64,000 nucleotides of DNA. Origin: Mytilus californianus (Eukaryota > Mollusca > Bivalvia > Mytilida > Mytilidae). The notes beneath the pieces are model-generated. The model had not been told where the DNA came from, did not search any database, and saw only the letters and a list, made by a program, of their open reading frames with translations. Within the stretch, counting starts at the first letter, position 1, and every line of letters begins with the position of its first letter. Positions 1 through 12,682 of this stretch are shown here, in pieces. Location: positions 101,932,140-101,996,139 of the forward strand of contig NW_026262712.1 in NCBI RefSeq assembly GCF_021869535.1. The letters run 5' to 3'. The translations under genes were made by a program, and so were the position numbers.

Positions 1-556
1 AATGGACAAATATGGCCGTATTTTCACCTCAAAAACTACTCTGTGTACAGGCTTACCTGTGCAGTTTGGAAAGTTTTAAGGCCTGGCATCCACTAGATGT
101 ATAAAAGTTAAATTTATTTTGCATATCAGAAATATAAAATCTTTTTTGGATTAGGATGGGCATTTTTTCCGTTCCTGCTGAAGGTGTAAAAATAAACTAA
201 GTTGGGATATAACTTTGAGATGCTCCATCTCAGGTAACAACTGATTTGTATTGTATTGATTGTCCTTGATTGGCATGGACAATAGATATCTACACATCTA
301 TAGGTGAGTTAAAGGTAGTAACTGAGTGGACAGTATCAAATGCAATTCAGGTGTTTGTTTATTTTTACACCTTCTGCAGGAAGGAAAAAAAATGCCCATC
401 ATATTCAAAAAAAGATTTTATCTTTCTGATATGCAAAATAGATTTAACTTTTATATATCTAGTGGATGCCAGGCCTGAAAACTTTCCAAACTGCACAGGT
501 AAGTCTGTACACAGAGTAGTTTTTGAGGTGAAAATACGGCCATATTTGTCCATTTG
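1..556. repeat. Foldback (long inverted repeat) element at the window edge
   Basis: Bases 1-196 and the reverse complement of about 361-556 are close copies. Both read inward from 'aatggacaaatatggccg' through 'gcctggcatccactaga' to 'ggtgtaaaaataaac', with scattered substitutions and small indels. About 165 bp of non-matching sequence separates the arms. The left outer end may continue beyond the window, so target-site duplications cannot be checked. The right arm abuts a LINE fragment, which suggests insertion of a foldback/MITE-like DNA element into that LINE. Confidence 0.75.
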
Positions 557-1020
557 TTATGATGAACCTTAATATATCAAATTCGTCAGTAAAGTTTTTG
601 AGAAAATTAAGCTTATTTCGTAGACTACGTATGTTTATGTTACATATGGATAGTGAGGTTTCATTTATACTAGTAGAGTCAGTTATAATATCTGTATTCG
701 GACCTGGATTAGTCTCAATATTTCCTATAATTAGGATGACATTTAAAACAAATAGCAGAAAAACAATATCTATATTCGGATTTAAGCTCTGGAGAAGTGA
801 GAGAGAGACGACGAGTAACGAGCATCTGAAATTGGTAAGTAATATTTCTTTTAAAGAGCTATCACTAGTTCGTGATGAGTTAAAGCTGCCGAGTCTAAAA
901 GTGCATCTACATAAGTTAAATAACCCGATAGCTGCCCTATATTGTTCTATACAATTACCCATTGGGTTTTATCATAGAAATCATAATACATATAATAAGG
1001 CAGCAAAACGAAGTATATAA
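459..1020 (-). pseudogene. 5' fragment of a non-LTR retrotransposon ORF with a 2A-like motif and the start of an endonuclease domain
   Basis: The minus-strand frame from 962 down to 459 is open for 167 residues. A hydrophobic stretch around residues 66-80 leads into NIETNPGP at residues 81-88, which matches the D-[VI]-E-x-N-P-G-P ribosome-skipping consensus except for N in place of D. About 18 residues later, ICNINIRSLRNK (106-117) looks like the first strand of an APE-type endonuclease domain. From about residue 132 the frame runs into the right arm of the foldback at 361-556, so the end of the ORF is not LINE. The initiator at 962 may not be native. 2A-like sequences ahead of the endonuclease are known in non-LTR elements of trypanosomes and marine invertebrates; the clade here (CR1/L2-like) is inference. 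Confidence 0.6.
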
Positions 1021-3038
1021 ATCACAACAACCACACACATCATCACATATAACTGAGGAAAAATTCAAAAAAGACAAATAAAAGAAAAATATACAAAACA
1101 AAAGAAACAAGGTTTGGAATATGAGAGAAAGCATTTGTATTTGAAATGGGAAATGATTTACTACTTGAAGACTTCGAACTTTTTTTTAAAATGCATTATA
1201 CTGATATGTTGTTACGTGTAAAATCATATGGTTATGGAAGTTTACAAACTTCTTACCTAATTGCATTTAAGGATTATTGAGTGATTGAGAAGAATTTATT
1301 AGTTCTAAATAAAATATTAAAAAAAGTTAAATAAGTAAAAAAAAGGAAACACCTATAAACTCAACATTTATGTATAGAGCCACGCAAGATGAAAACAAAT
1401 ACTACAAGTGACATCAATACAACAAAATACATCATATACATTACATGGTGCAGTACAGACAAAAAATAATAATAACAGCGATATAGCTACATTCGTATAT
1501 GTAATTGCGAATTCAAATTTCAAGAAGTCTTTAATATTTTAGGACTTTCTAGTCAAACGCACCCGAATTTAAATAGATAACTTCATTCTCAGTGTCAATT
1601 AACGTCAAAAGAGGCCGTAAGGGTTTACAGTATTAATAACTGCTTCAATTTTTAAAGTAAAGCAGGTTTTTTTCATCAATAATACGTTTTGATAATAATA
1701 TCTTCTTTTATATTTCAATATCATTCAAAAGTGTTCAATATAGTTGTTCATACTTAGGTCTTTGTTATCATAAATTTGAAACAAAAACCCAGGTATACGT
1801 CAGTGAACTGCATGTTTTTGCATGGTTATAACATTTTGTTTACATAAATCTTTAAAGGTGGAGGCATCTGAAGTTTTCAACAAAACTCTATCGGGTTTAC
1901 AAAAAAATGTTTTATTAAATTTAGATTATTTGTATTGATTTTATTTAGGTGAGAAAAAAGCATTAAATATGAATAAAGTTTTTATTTTTTTGTTAAAGGG
2001 TACAAATTTTCACTGTTATATCCAGTTTAAAAAAGGGGGGTATCACATATTATGTGTTTTTTCAAATGTATTTAGTCACCTAGGAACTTAAACAGACATC
2101 GTCACAATACGAGTTTGATAATTATACTTGAATTGTCAAGCCTGGAATTATTAATATTAGTGGAAAAAAGAAATAAGTTGCAATTGTATGTACAAGTGAA
2201 CAGAGGAAAGAGAGTGTGTTGGATAAATGATGTAACTAGCAGTTGAATGAAATTATTCAGATAACTAAAACAAAAACAAAGAAAAAAGCTTTTGTTGGAT
2301 TAAACCATCTGATTACTACTAAAATTCTCAAGTTCAGACAAACGTGTTTATGGTATTAACGACGGAAAGTCAATATACATTGTATAGCAATTATTTCAAC
2401 AGCTCAAACTAGACAAGAAAAACAGTTAAGTTTTGTTCAAACAGTTTTACTCTCCATTATTAGACTGTTGTGAGTTATTAACTTCATTTGTTTCTGGACT
2501 CATCAGTATCTGAACGTTGTTGGTTAGGTGATTCGGTAATGCCCCGTTCGATGTCAGAGATGTCATCAAAGCTATTTATCAGTTCCTTTCGACTATTTTC
2601 AGCCCTTTTAACAAATATGCGACCATCTTAAGTCCAATAGGCGTGTATTTGGTTGTTGTATTTCATCTGGGATAGTTTTTTTGTCAGGTCTGTTCTGAAT
2701 TTGGTAAGATTCTCAGTTATGAAAATACCATCTTCGTTGTGTTTCAGATATTTTTTGTTTGTATATACCATGTCTCTAGTACGGTAAGACATAAATCTAA
2801 CAATGACTTGACACTTGCCATATTTAGCTTTACCAATGACGTGACTTCTACTAATATCGTTAATAGAGAGGTCGAGGCCAAGTTGGCATCTGTTCCATTA
2901 GGATCATAATACTAGTAGATTAAACATTTGTATTGTAAAAAGCCACGGTAACTGGGGAATAACTGATCCTCATTTTGGTGTAATCCAAACAGATATATGG
3001 ACAGTAGATATATTTTACTCATATGTCATCACTTTAAT
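1021..3038. other. AT-rich intergenic DNA, no gene seen
   Basis: Many short A/T runs, no exon-like open frame and no repeat I could match elsewhere in the window. Confidence 0.5.
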
Positions 3039-3613
3039 AAGACCCCGTTCACACTTTGACATTTAGATCGATTTAAACTAGATCGGTTCACTTTAAATCG
3101 ATTTAAGCCAAATGAGAACGCTTTGAATCGGTCTAAACTAAAACACCAAAAGAGGAAGTTTAGTTTGAATCGATCTAAAGTGAACCGATCTAACTTAAAG
3201 TGTGAACGCAGAGATCGATCTAAACCAGTACGATTGAATCGAAAATAGTTTGTGCGCGTGTATGGCGACAAAATAAATAAATTGCACGTGCAATTTATTA
3301 CAAAATGGATGACCAACATAACAGGGAAGAAAATTGACGAAAAGTATACGAACAGCCTTATCAACATTGTAATTCAAGTGAAACAATTACTTCATCCCTT
3401 ATTGTTTGGCAAGCGTGTGTATCAACACATTAATTTGATTAAATATTTCTATTTATACAAGGTGTTTACAATTTCACGGTTAAGATAATTAGGTCAGATC
3501 GATTGCATTTTTACTAGTGGGTGGTTCAGATTAGACCGATAGAGATCGTTGGGATTAAAGATAACTGGTTTTATTTAGATCGATTAAAAAAATGCTAGTG
3601 TGAACGAGGTCTA
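3039..3613. mobile_element. MITE-like element with terminal inverted repeats
   Basis: The left end reads 'aagaccccgttcacact' (3,039-3,055). The right end, on the opposite strand, reads 'agacctcgttcacact' (about 3,597-3,612). The interior left third (3,060-3,240) is full of 'atcgatttaaac' and its complement, and can fold on itself; similar 'agatcgatt' motifs recur near the right end. No transposase-like frame is present; the short open frames inside are incidental. A target-site duplication is not obvious. Confidence 0.65.
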
Positions 3614-3984
3614 AGAAATCTATTGCAGCTAAGTTGACAGTCCTCTGATCTCAAATGTTCGAAAATATTTAAACTGAAAATAGCAAAGTTTTTATTGAAA
3701 TGGAATTTATTTGCATTTTCGTTAAGATAATTATTTATACATCAATATTTTAACTTTTTGTAAAAAAATATATTTTAAAACAAATACAGAAGTATTTTAC
3801 TGTATTCTAAACTTTTTAAAATTATCTATTAAATGGGGAGAAATAAATCAGTAGGAAGAGTCATTAATCATATTAATTATGCTACATATTGCAGTTTGAT
3901 ACTTTTGTTTTGAAGAAAGAAAACGAGAAACATGACATATTATTTCTCCAACAACAAACCAGTAGTTACAACATATTTGAATAA

Positions 3985-4440
3985 TTCCAGCTTTAAAGAT
4001 TGAATATTTCCAGTTCTTAAGATTGAATATTTGCAGCTCTATAGATTGTATTTTTCCAGCTCTTAAGATTGAATATGATATGCAGCTTTATAAATTGAAT
4101 TTTCTATCAAAGCTCTAAAGATTGAATATTTCCAGTTCTATAAATTAAATTACAAGCTTTAAGAGCTCGAAAGATTACAACTTTCAAGCTATTAATATTA
4201 CATATGTTAAGCTCTAAAGGTTAAATCAGTTATGCTCTATAAAGATTGAATATCTACTGTACAGCTCGAAAGATTGAATATTTCTCGCTCTAAAAAAGCA
4301 TTTGTTTCCTGCTCTTAAGATGAAATACTTCTTGCTCAAAAGATTAAATATTTCTAGCTTTATAGATTCAATATTTTTCTAGCTATAAAAATCGAATAAT
4401 TCCAAATATACAGATTGAAAATTTTCACCTCTTATGCTTT
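3985..4440. repeat. Degenerate short tandem repeat
   Basis: A unit of roughly 20-25 bp of the form 'agctctaaagattgaatatttcc' minus a few bases recurs many times with strong divergence (agctttaaagattgaat, agttcttaagattgaat, agctctatagattg and so on). The preceding stretch 3,614-3,984 is AT-rich with no recognisable feature. Confidence 0.6.
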
Positions 4441-4894
4441 GAATAGACCAAACAAAGACAATATTCAAAGTCTATGATCATTACTACATTATTTTAAAAA
4501 ATATATACTGAAAAATAAAGAATACAATCATACAAACAAATATACTGACAACCACTGCATGACGAGGTTTGACGAAAATGCCAAGATTTTTTGCAAACAA
4601 CGCACAGTCTTTATTTCAGAGATTTTCGTTATGAAATTGTAAACATGGATTACTTACTTGTTTTGTCCATGATGTGATAGCATTTATTGTCTGCAAAAAG
4701 TCCTAAACAACCTTTGCAATCCAAAATACTTGGTGCTAAGTACTAAAGTAGATCGCACCCTAGAAGGTGTACTTGAATAAGTCCATTTTTATACCTGTTT
4801 AACAAATATCTTTATTTATATACTTGTTATATAGGGAACTCATAGCTAGCACTGCATGCAATAATCCTCTTATCTATTAACCACCGAATTGGCA

Positions 4895-5290
4895 AATATT
4901 AGTTACATAGTGTGGTAGTGACCTAATACGATATATATGGGGTCAGTAAATTCCATATGGGGTGAGAGCGAAGTCACTAGCACACTGTGTAACGAATTTA
5001 TCTTACCAACTATCTTAACATGTGGCACTTAGACTAGTTGCCTATCTAAGCGATCAAGTCTTCAATATAAAGAACCTACTTCTATGGTATAAGCTATACA
5101 AAAACAAATGCCAACAATAACAACTTGTTAGCTTTTAACTTTTTTCCTGCATTTATTTCAATCATTCATCATCAATTTCTTTGTTTGTAGAAACGTTTCA
5201 AATTTTTTTAAGGCCCCACCTACTAACCCCCATATGAAATATACACGGTCTCCACGCGGTAGCTTTTAACCAATGGTATTCCTAGAAATG
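4895..5290 (-). repeat. Dispersed repeat, inverted copy of 24,650-25,135
   Basis: Read on the minus strand this matches 24,650-25,135: the 'ggagaccgtgtatatttcat' region, 'ttgttattgttggcatttg', 'gatagtgacctaatacg'-type sequence and the 'catatggggt' motif all occur in the same order. It lacks most of the second palindrome arm present in the other copy: after 'gtgagagcgaag' it jumps directly to 'tcactagcacac'. Confidence 0.7.
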
Positions 5291-5365
5291 TATAAGAGGT
5301 AAGATAATATAGGAGCACAAGAGGAAAGGCTGTGGATTTTTTTTTTATAAAATTTCCATATGTTA

Positions 5366-5690
5366 ATAGATATAAGAAGATGTGGTATGAGTGCCAATGA
5401 GACAACTCTCCATCCAAGTAAAAATTTATAAAAGTAAACCACTATAGGTCACAGTACGGTCTTCAACACGGAGCCTTGGCTCACACCGAACCGTAAGCTA
5501 TAAAGGGCCCCAAAAAATTACTAGTGTAAAACCATTCAAACGGGAAAACCAACGGTCTAATCTATATAAAAAACGAGAAACGAGAAACACTTATGAACCA
5601 CATCAACAAACGACAACTACTGAACATCAGATTCCTGACTTAGGACAGGTGCAAACAAATGCAGCGGGTTTAAACGTTTTAATGGTAGTA
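5366..5690 (+). repeat. Family S repeat, near-complete copy
   Basis: Begins 'agatataagaagatgtggta', passes through 'gccaatgagacaactctcc', 'cggtcttcaacacggagcc' and 'gacttaggacaggtgcaaac', and ends near 'agcgggtttaaacgtt'. It is almost identical to 20,432-20,748, so both are young copies. More diverged copies occur at 32,968, 53,335 and 61,697 (plus) and at 8,106, 26,875, 42,960 and 61,355 (minus). No coding capacity is seen, so it is a non-autonomous element of unknown class. Confidence 0.75.
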
Positions 5691-7080
5691 TTGAAACAAC
5701 AAGAGGGTACATTATCCTTATGTTTTCCGGGTAATGCGTTCTTGACCTATTTAGTCTTTAATTAACATTTGGAAATCTTTGACGCAGAAACAAGGCATGA
5801 CAGAATGTATTTATGGGATATGATAGATTATGAACAGATTTAACCACAGAATAGAGCAGTTCACAGGCAGGCGTGACACCCCACAAGGACAAATAGATCG
5901 ACCAGACTTTTCCCGAACTCCTTTATGCTGCATGCCAAGTAGAGATTCAGCAAATAGACATTTTACGGTATTTGAATAAACTCTGCTTTTGGAGCTCACA
6001 GGTAGAGATTGTAACCGTTGAAGAAAATCAGTTGACTCAATTGGACTCGTAATATTCGATAGTATTCAATGGAAAAATACAAAATGCAAAAGAATCAAAA
6101 CAATATTTTGCTAAATCCTCTTGACCATTTTATTTAGAAAGCACAAGACATATGTAAAATTAGTAAAAGAAATTGAGGACCGCACTCCCTACACCCAAAA
6201 AAAAACAAAAAACCCAAACCGACCCAAATTATACCTTATATAGAATTCCAATATTTTAAAACGGGGGCCGTCTTTCTTCGAATCGCACGAAAGACAGAAG
6301 AAACTTGCCTTGTCGACGCACCCGATCTCGCTCCATTTTAAGTGAAAGCACTTCCTCCAGGGTTTTTTCTCACAAGATTTGTATATTCGCAATATGTATG
6401 CATAACTATACTCAAACAACAATCATAACGCAACACACTTCTTCCAACATATAGTATATATAGTATCATAATTTCTTGTTTTTGCTAAAGATTTTTTAAA
6501 ACTCTAGTGATTTTTAAGTATAACCTTGGAATTATTCAACAGGTTTATTGACAAATCTTCGTTTTTGTCGCGAAACTGAGGATTTCAATAACAAAAAGAA
6601 AAAATCGTCAGAGATTAGTCAATTTCAAATTGGTCATTAGAAAAAAAAAATCATTTGAGAGACTGAACATCACCGTTATTTACCTTGTTTTCACAGTTTT
6701 GACATTTTTGTTTTGAAATGTCGGTTCTTTAGAAGTAAAAACTAAATATGTGTTTTATTTGTATTATCTGGACGAATTTGTCATGAAATGATTTTTGGAG
6801 ATATTTTAAAAATAGATCAAAAGTTACAGTATATAATACTCTAATACCCAAACTTGTGCAACCACGTACCTGTTAGATCTCTACATAGAGGTCCAATTTC
6901 TCCTGTATTGGATTCATTCAAAGGGTCTCAATCTGAAATTGGTCAAATTCTTTTGCAAATTCAATACAAAATGGCAAATTTAACATGTTTTTGTATAATA
7001 TTTCATCGAAGGATGTCCCCAACCAAAATAAATTAATTAGTTTCCGAAAAACAGTACATAAAGCTTTAAATCCATAAAAT
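5691..7080. other. Intergenic DNA without a supported gene
   Basis: Two minus-strand open frames of 62 and 77 codons (5,811-5,999 and 6,189-6,422) contain several cysteines but have no recognisable domain, splice context or paralogue here. I could not decide between decayed transposon coding sequence and chance. The rest is AT-rich. Confidence 0.35.
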
Positions 7081-7460
7081 TGAGAATGGAAATGGGGAAT
7101 GTGTCAAAGAGACAACAACCCGACCAAAAAGCCGACAACAGCCAAAGGCCAGCAATGGGTCTTCAAAACAGCGAGAAAATCCCGCACCCGGAGGCGGGCT
7201 TCAGCTGGCCCCTAAACAAAAATGTGTACTAGTTCAATGAAAATGGACGTCACACTAAACTCCAAAACATATAAATAAACTAAAATTGAAAAACATACAA
7301 GACTAACAAAGGCCAGAGGCTCCCGACTTGGGACAGGCGCAAAAATGCGGCGGGGTTAAACATGTTTTGTGAGATCTCAACCCTCCCCCTATACCTCTAG
7401 CCAGTGTAGAATAAACAAACACACTGCAATACGCACAGTAAAACTCTCATTTTAGTTTTG
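7081..7460 (-). repeat. Family T repeat, minus orientation
   Basis: Reads 'ggaaatggggaatgtgtcaa', then 'gacaacaacccgaccaaa', 'gcccgacttgggacaggc'-like sequence, and 'ttttgtgagatctcaaccc'. The same ordered blocks occur at 56,640-57,185 and, in reverse, at 23,540-24,090. No intact frame is present. Confidence 0.75.
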
Positions 7461-8105
7461 ATTAACGATGTCCTTGTTTCACATTTCTGGGATTTGTTGA
7501 AATCTGTTTTTTTTAGCTATCTTAGGGTTTTTATAAGTTGGGAATATGTACAGAAATTAGCCCTGCTATTGTTAAACCCTTTACGTGCAACAATTAATAA
7601 TGCAGCTGGCGCACTTCTTATTATTTTTATTTACCAAACTGATATTTCGTGCAATGTCGGTTTCATGTCACTTTACTTCCCCTTGCAATCTGAGGCTCGT
7701 TTAGAGATGGAAAATAAGTATTATTTTGTTTTTTCATTCCAATAACTATAAATGTAGCCATATTTAGCTGCAGTATAAAAACAATATTATTAGATCAACA
7801 TCTGAAAAATATCAACTTTTTTTGTATTCGACACGAGACTGCTGAAAGGCTTGGTAAACCTTGCCCTTCACATTTAATAAGCCTCATACAAAACGTTGAT
7901 ATTTTTCTGTCATTGACCTAATACTGTATCTGTAAACATGTTGGGATGTGATAAAATGAATTTACGTTAAAATTGAAATACTTTTTGAAAATGGCTCTTG
8001 AGTTAAATAAATTCAGTGGAAATGGGCGTCCACTATGTGTTTTTGCTAGATATATCTATGCTTTGGAACGATCTGATGAGTTGAGCCCTTTTCAACTGAT
8101 TTTTA
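7461..8105. other. AT-rich DNA, no gene seen
   Basis: A 95-codon plus-strand open frame (7,458-7,745) has no recognisable domain and no splice or promoter context. I treat it as incidental. Confidence 0.4.
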
Positions 8106-8420
8106 TAGTTTGTTCTTATGTTGTACTGTTACACCACTGTCCCAGGTTAGGGGAGGGTTGGCACGCCTTCAAACTAGTTTAACCCCACCACATTCTGTAT
8201 GTACCTGTCCCAAGTCAGGAACCTGTAATTCAGTGGTTTTCGTTTGTTGCTGTACATCATATTTGTTTTTCGTTCATTATTTTGTACATAAATCAGGCCG
8301 TTAGTTTTCTCGTTTGAATTGTTTTACATTTGTCATTTGGGGGCCTTTTATAGCTGACTATGCGGTATAGGTTTTACTCATTGTTGAAGGCCGTACGGTG
8401 ACCTATAGTTGTTAATTTAG
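8106..8420 (-). repeat. Family S repeat, minus orientation (long subfamily)
   Basis: Contains 'gttgtactgttacaccactg', 'cttttatagctgactatgcg' and 'cgtacggtgacctatagttg'. The first part also occurs at 61,355-61,560 and 42,960-43,275. The stretch 8,421-9,005 that follows holds nothing I recognise. Confidence 0.65.
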
Positions 8421-9005
8421 TTAGACTAAGTAATCAAAATATAAATATCAAATATTTTGGATGTCATATTTATCGAAGTCCATATCATGTTATTTAATAA
8501 TAAATTATGGATTGACATCTTAATCCCTTGCATTAAAAAGGAACCAAGGTTTGCCGGAAATTAACGGTACTAGCAACTATTATACATTCATTGAATTGTA
8601 AATAGATGCAAATTTTACATCAACAGTCAAAAGTTCAAGGATATATAATAGTAAGTGAGTACAGAATACATGTATAAATGAAAACTTTTAAAAAAAATTT
8701 TACCAGAAGAAGACAATCGTGTGATTTCCCGGAGGTAACTTCTTATTAGGGCATTTCTCAAGTGGCTGTTTCTTCTAAACTGTGCACAGAGTTGATCTTT
8801 ATGTAGTAAAGAGTTCGTCCGTTTGTTCGTCCTTCCTTCAGTAAAATCAGTGTATAATAAAGTAAATGTGTAAATGGGCTTAAGCAGTTATGTTTTCTCA
8901 CTGTTAAATAATGCGTACGATTAAATTAAATAAAAGGTAAACGTCAAATGGTATAGCATGCTTGGAGAGACGTTAATTAAAGGTCAATGTTTTAAATGCA
9001 GCACA

Positions 9006-9950
9006 CAGATTCAGATTCAGATTCAGATTCAATATGTAATACATGTAATACAATCATCATATTATATACATTGTATAAAACAGTAGTTTTATAATTTAAA
9101 ATACAAGTGCCATTCTATTAAGAATTATGAGAGACTATAGCAATTTCACTAAATCATAACTATATACTTATTATGTCTATAAAACATTTTAGGTCTGTAT
9201 AAAAACATATAACTACATTTTTCATGTCTATGAAATATTTCAGTTCTGTAAAAACATAACTATCAATCAAGCATAATAAACGATTTCTTGTACTTAAAAT
9301 ATTAAAGCAGGTCTTGGCGACCATATCATAACAATCAGTACTTTAAAAAAGATATATAAACTTATCATCAACAGATAAAATATTAAAATCAACATTACTT
9401 CTTTTGACTTCGTAAAATAAACTTTCACGCAAATCGGCATATAAAGGACAGTCTAATAAAACGATGTTTCTCATCTTCAATTTTATCATTACATAAAAAG
9501 CAAACTCTTTCAGTTTGTTGTACGAGTTTTCATAGCTACCTGTTTCTATTCACAAAGAGGCAACGCCACACCTTAATTTAGCAAATGCACTTCTGTACCG
9601 ACTTAAAATGTTCTTACTCAAATACATCCCTGTTTCAAAAATAGCTTTAAAGAATTTATAAGTCCGTAATTTTTTTCCAACATTTTGTGACAATATTCTA
9701 TTATGCCAATTTACCTTATATTTTTCAAATAAAAAATCATCTAACTGTGTTATAACATTTTTATGCAACACATTCTCTAAATTAGAGTATAAATCTAAAT
9801 TACATTCTCTAAATTTTGTCATAATTCTGTTACACCAGTTTTTCTTTTTATTAATAGCATTTCTAAAAACCCATCGAAATACTTTACAATTCAATCTTTC
9901 TGTTGACATAGCATTACATCTAGCCCAATGTCTAAAACCACAACTCAACT
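9006..9950 (-). pseudogene. 3' part of a degraded LINE ORF2 (C-terminal region, 3'UTR and microsatellite tail)
   Basis: The minus frame 9,948-9,550 (132 residues) ends in KLRTYKFFKAIFETGMYLSK then RSAFAKLRCGVASL, the conserved pattern just before the C-terminal CCHC-type region of many LINE ORF2 proteins. Past the stop, other frames still show CLLCNDKIEDEKHRFI-like remnants (about 9,470-9,530), so the region has frameshifted. At 9,006-9,032 a (gattca)n tract forms the expected microsatellite 3' tail on the minus strand. The RT part lies at 10,722-11,984, separated by one arm of a foldback element. Confidence 0.65.
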
Positions 9951-9999
9951 GCTTAACACATTTGTTGGTTGCACAGAGGGATTTCTAAAATGAACAATC

Positions 10000-12682
10000 A
10001 TTAAAAAGGGGCATTAGCTGTCAAATTCATGTTCACCGATTTGACTTAAATTCTCATATTTGATTTATAACATACTAAAACGTATATCCAAATTACAATA
10101 AGTCTGAAATAAACATGTAACAATGCATTAACTCGATAACATATATCAACATTTCGTGTGTATTTTAGTCTAGACGCCATCTCATTAATCACCGAGATGA
10201 CCTCCGAAGACTGCCGACGGTCAGATAACCCGATATAAACATAAATATAAATACAAATAGATAGCGACCACGTGCAATTTGACTTTTCTAGGTCTGTTTG
10301 ATTTCCTGTTATAGGTTAAAAAAATAAGTTAATCATCGTTTTTACCTGTTTAAGAATGATTTTTTTGTGGATCGAATCAGTCAACGAAATGGTTCACCTT
10401 TGTTTCACTTTCATGTAGACATTCTGTTCCTTTTATTGGCTGAACACAACTAATACATGCGTAACCAATCTCTAGCTAATGGGTCAAATTGAAGGTCATA
10501 TGAAAACGGATTCAATCAGGTCGAATTATTCACTTGCAAATGAATAATTCATCAGCGATGTTTCTTAGCTTATTTTGACAAAATTGAACTAAACTGTCAG
10601 CTAAAAGCGAATTGTTATATCACTTTTTCACTTTCCATAATTATTGAACAAAAAAAAATCATGTTTCATTTTTTTTCATATCTCGTAGCTAATGCACCTT
10701 AAGAATATCTAACATTATTTGTTAATCATATTTATTTTCAACATATATAATTAATACAATATCATCTACATAATATAATAGAATACCAATTTCTTCACCA
10801 TCGATAACATTACCGATGTCTAGACATTTGATGTCTGTGACTAAACTGTTTATAAAAATATTAGATAAGATAGATGATAAAACACACCCTTGTTTTAAGC
10901 CTGCGTTAACATTGAACCGCTCAGTCATGTTTCCATTCAATTTGATTGCACATTCAATCTGAGAATAAATCGTTTTAATAGCTTTCAAAAATTTCGTATT
11001 GTACTTAAATGATCAATAGTGCTTCTACTTTTACGAAAACCATTTTGTTCATCATTGTAAAAATATATTTATGTTCTAACTAAGTTACCAGTCTATTGTT
11101 CAAAATACTACAATATAATTTATAAGCACACGGTGCTAAAGTAATTTTCCGATAAGACAATGGACCCCTGGGATCCGATGTAGAACACTTTGGGGACAGT
11201 GTGATTATCCCTTTACACCACACAGATGGAATTTTACCAAATTTAAAACATATATTAAATAATTTATGCAAAACATGTAATAATACATAAATTTTATCAT
11301 TCAAGTGTGCTACATCATCACAATTCAAAAGATTTTCATAAGTAAGAAATTTTCCATTTGTTTACAATAATGTTAGTGTCAGAGCATATTGAACCATCTT
11401 CTAGTACAACTTCCATGAGTATGGTCTTCTGTCTTTCACTACCCACACCAATCTTGCCAATGTTCTTCTAAAACTTCCTGGGTCTCTAGTTTGTATATTC
11501 AAAAGTTCATCTTGACTTCGGTACTGATATTGCCTTTTAGTCTGTTGGCAGTTTTTATAAAAAAAAGTTTACATTTGTTTACAAAGATGTGACGCAAGTT
11601 TTTCTTATCCAGGTTATGGCTTCTGTTCCATTTTCGTTCGGCTTCGCATACTTCATTCCAGAGCGCGGTGAGGTTATCGTTCCGACAGGTTTTTTTTTCA
11701 TTTCCCAACGTTTATTATTAAGACCAATCAGGTGAACCACCTTTGGTCTAGTAAGTTTAGAGTTCATTTCGTTAGGAATACTTGTGACCAAATCGTTATT
11801 TATATTTATTGTCCAATTCTATCGGGTTAATCCCTGATAATTCTAATTTCTGTATAAACTTATTTAATTCCTCTACTATTTCGACATCTGTCATGCACTC
11901 ATTAGGTATATTGCGAGTGTCATATTTAATATTTTCATTCGGTTCTGTATGTAACTGGTCGCATGATGCTACGTTTTCATTCAAATAAACTTGGGGTACT
12001 AAAAGTCCAACATAATAACGAATGATCTGAAATAATTTTTTTTCTGTTCAATCATTAATGAAAGTGATATAGTGAAATACTAATTTGCTTTTAGCAGCCA
12101 ATTTGGTTAATTTTTTTCAAAATAAGATAAAAACATCGCTGATGAATTATTCAATTGCAAGTGAATAATTCGACCTCATTGAATCGGTATTCATGTGACC
12201 CTTAATTAAACCCTTTAGTTGGATATAGGTTTACGCATGTATTCAGCTATTAAAAGGAAAAGAATGTCAACATTGAAAGTGAAACAAGGATGAGCTATTT
12301 GGTTGACTGATTCGATCCGCAAAAAATCTTTCTTATTCAGATAAAAACGATGATAAACATACTTTTTAACCTACAATATGAAATCAAACAGACCTAGAAA
12401 AATCCAATTGCACGTGGTCGCTATTTGTATATATTTATATTTATGTTTATATCATGTTATATGACCGTGGGCACTCTTCGGAGGTCATCTCGATGGTAAT
12501 TAGATGACGTCCAGACATTAATACACACGAAATGTTTATACATATTATCGAGTCCATGCATTGTTAATTGTTTATTTGAGACTTTTTGTAATTTGGATAT
12601 ACGTTTTAGTATGTAATAAATCAAATATAAGAATTTGAATCAAATCGATGAACATGAATTTGACAGCTAATGCCCCTTTAAT
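10000..12682. repeat. Large inverted repeat (foldback), arms about 690 and 670 bp
   Basis: The left arm (10,000-10,690) and the reverse complement of the right arm (12,010-12,682) match throughout. Shared blocks in order are 'ggggcattagctgtcaaatt', 'acgtatatccaaattaca', 'aggtcatctcg'/'gaggtcatctcg', 'gcacgtggtcgctatttgta', 'ttgactgattcgatccgc' and 'gaattattcaattgcaag'. Divergence is moderate, with indels. The 1.3-kb loop holds a decayed LINE RT fragment. No obvious target-site duplication flanks the arms. Confidence 0.85.
10722..11984 (-). pseudogene. Decayed LINE ORF2 reverse transcriptase fragment inside the foldback loop
   Basis: Reading minus, fragments in several frames follow LINE order. 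A linker rich in KLEL and WNEVCEAERKW lies at 11,984-11,499. The N-terminal RT region (11,328-11,080) has FGKIPSVWCKGIITLSPK and then LSYRKITLAPCAYKLYCSILNNRL. The palm region (10,988-10,722) has GLKQGCVLSSILSNIFINSL (motif B) and LLYYVDDIVLI (motif C). Motif C carries an extra residue relative to the usual LLYADD, with V in place of A. Frameshifts and stops break the ORF at least three times. The C-terminal part of what looks like the same family lies outside the loop, at 9,006-9,950. Confidence 0.7.
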
